Shown here: positions 6,109 to 6,553 of the stretch, in pieces
Position numbering within the stretch: position 1 is the first letter of the stretch
How the letters are laid out: every line of letters begins with the position of its first letter
NCBI GenBank assembly: GCA_014378805.1
Contig: JACMMY010000209.1
Location: 1-6,553, forward strand
Length of the DNA stretch: 6,553 bases
Direction: 5' to 3'
DNA from: Moraxellaceae bacterium
GTDB lineage: Bacteria; Pseudomonadota; Gammaproteobacteria; Pseudomonadales; Moraxellaceae
Notes under the pieces: model-generated
The model's input: only the letters and a program-made list of their open reading frames with translations
Databases searched by the model: none
Told to the model about the DNA's origin: nothing
Program-made: the position numbers and the translations under genes

Positions 6109-6553
6109 TTAAAATCGTTGTCCTCGTTTCAGGTGACGGAAGCAATCTGCAAGCATTGATTGATTCCTGTCACACAGGTCGCATCCGCCCGCAAATCGTG
6201 GGTGTGATTAGCAATGAGCCAAATGCGTATGCCCTCGAACGAGCGCGGCTCGCCAATATTCCGACGCAAGTGGTCAATCATCGTGAATATGCTGATCGTG
6301 CAAGCTTTGAAATCGAAGTGACACGCGTGATTCAAGAATGGAAAGCTGAACTGATTCTGTTAGCAGGTTTTATGCGGGTGTTGACACCTGCATTTGTGAA
6401 TCGCTATAGCGGTCAGATGATTAACATACATCCTTCTCTTCTTCCTACTTATCGCGGTTTAAATACTCATGCACGCGTCCTCGAAACGGGTGATCGCATG
6501 CATGGTTGTTCGATTCATTTCGTCACGCAAGATTTAGATGCTGGAGCGGTGAT
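6105..6553 (+). CDS. purN: Phosphoribosylglycinamide formyltransferase PurN, N-terminal part (3' end outside window)
   Basis: PurN transfers the formyl group of 10-formyltetrahydrofolate to GAR, giving FGAR, the third step of IMP synthesis. The visible 149 residues match the family: IKIVVLVSGDGSNLQALID (phosphate-binding loop, 2-20), LLAGFMRVLTPAFV (85-98), INIHPSLLPTYRG (106-118) and HFVTQDLDAGAV (138-149). The catalytic Asn107, His109 and Asp145 are all present, corresponding to E. coli N106, H108 and D144. The loop reads SGDGSN where E. coli has SGNGSN; that position varies in the family. No ATG fits the N-terminus. The start is a TTG at 6105 that overlaps the purM TGA (TTGA, 6105-6108), with only a weak ribosome site, so translation probably relies on coupling to purM. 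The gene continues past the right edge. Confidence 0.95.
   Translation, partial: MIKIVVLVSGDGSNLQALIDSCHTGRIRPQIVGVISNEPNAYALERARLANIPTQVVNHREYADRASFEIEVTRVIQEWKAELILLAGFMRVLTPAFVNRYSGQMINIHPSLLPTYRGLNTHARVLETGDRMHGCSIHFVTQDLDAGAV

Overview
The window looks like a piece of an Acinetobacter (Moraxellaceae, Gammaproteobacteria) chromosome. The evidence is the moderately low GC content, a PurM that matches the gammaproteobacterial enzyme almost motif by motif, and above all a CSLREA-domain surface protein with a GlyGly-CTERM-like tail (the 'rhombotarget A' type, which I recall as typical of Acinetobacter) beside hda, a PerM-type transporter gene and purMN. No mobile element, tRNA, rRNA or CRISPR array is visible.

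Layout: 1-4678 is read on the minus strand and 5014-6553 on the plus strand, with a 335-bp AT-rich divergent control region between them. From that region leftwards come an AI-2E/PerM-family membrane protein (4678-3650, with an orphaned in-frame tail to 3383), hda (3382-2657), a 254-bp spacer, rhombotarget A (2402-564) and the start of a second CSLREA-domain protein (567-1, running off the left edge). Rightwards come purM (5014-6108) and the first 149 codons of purN (from 6105, running off the right edge).

Functional groups: PurM and PurN belong to de novo IMP synthesis and are coupled by a 4-base overlap. Hda is the AAA+ partner of the sliding clamp that turns off DnaA-ATP, and it lies immediately behind the PerM reading frame, probably in one transcript. 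The two CSLREA proteins are exported beta-helix-like surface proteins with overlapping genes, so they are probably made together.

The most notable observation is that the PerM gene carries a TAA at 3652-3650, just before a stretch that still reads as PerM C-terminus (LRHVHEFYKSSNFY). The same frame then stays open for 88 codons and ends with a TAA directly touching the hda ATG. A single T-to-A change (TTA Leu to TAA) explains this best, so this allele looks freshly truncated, or the base is a sequencing error. I see no convincing wholly new system in this window; it is mostly core genome with an exported protein pair at the left.
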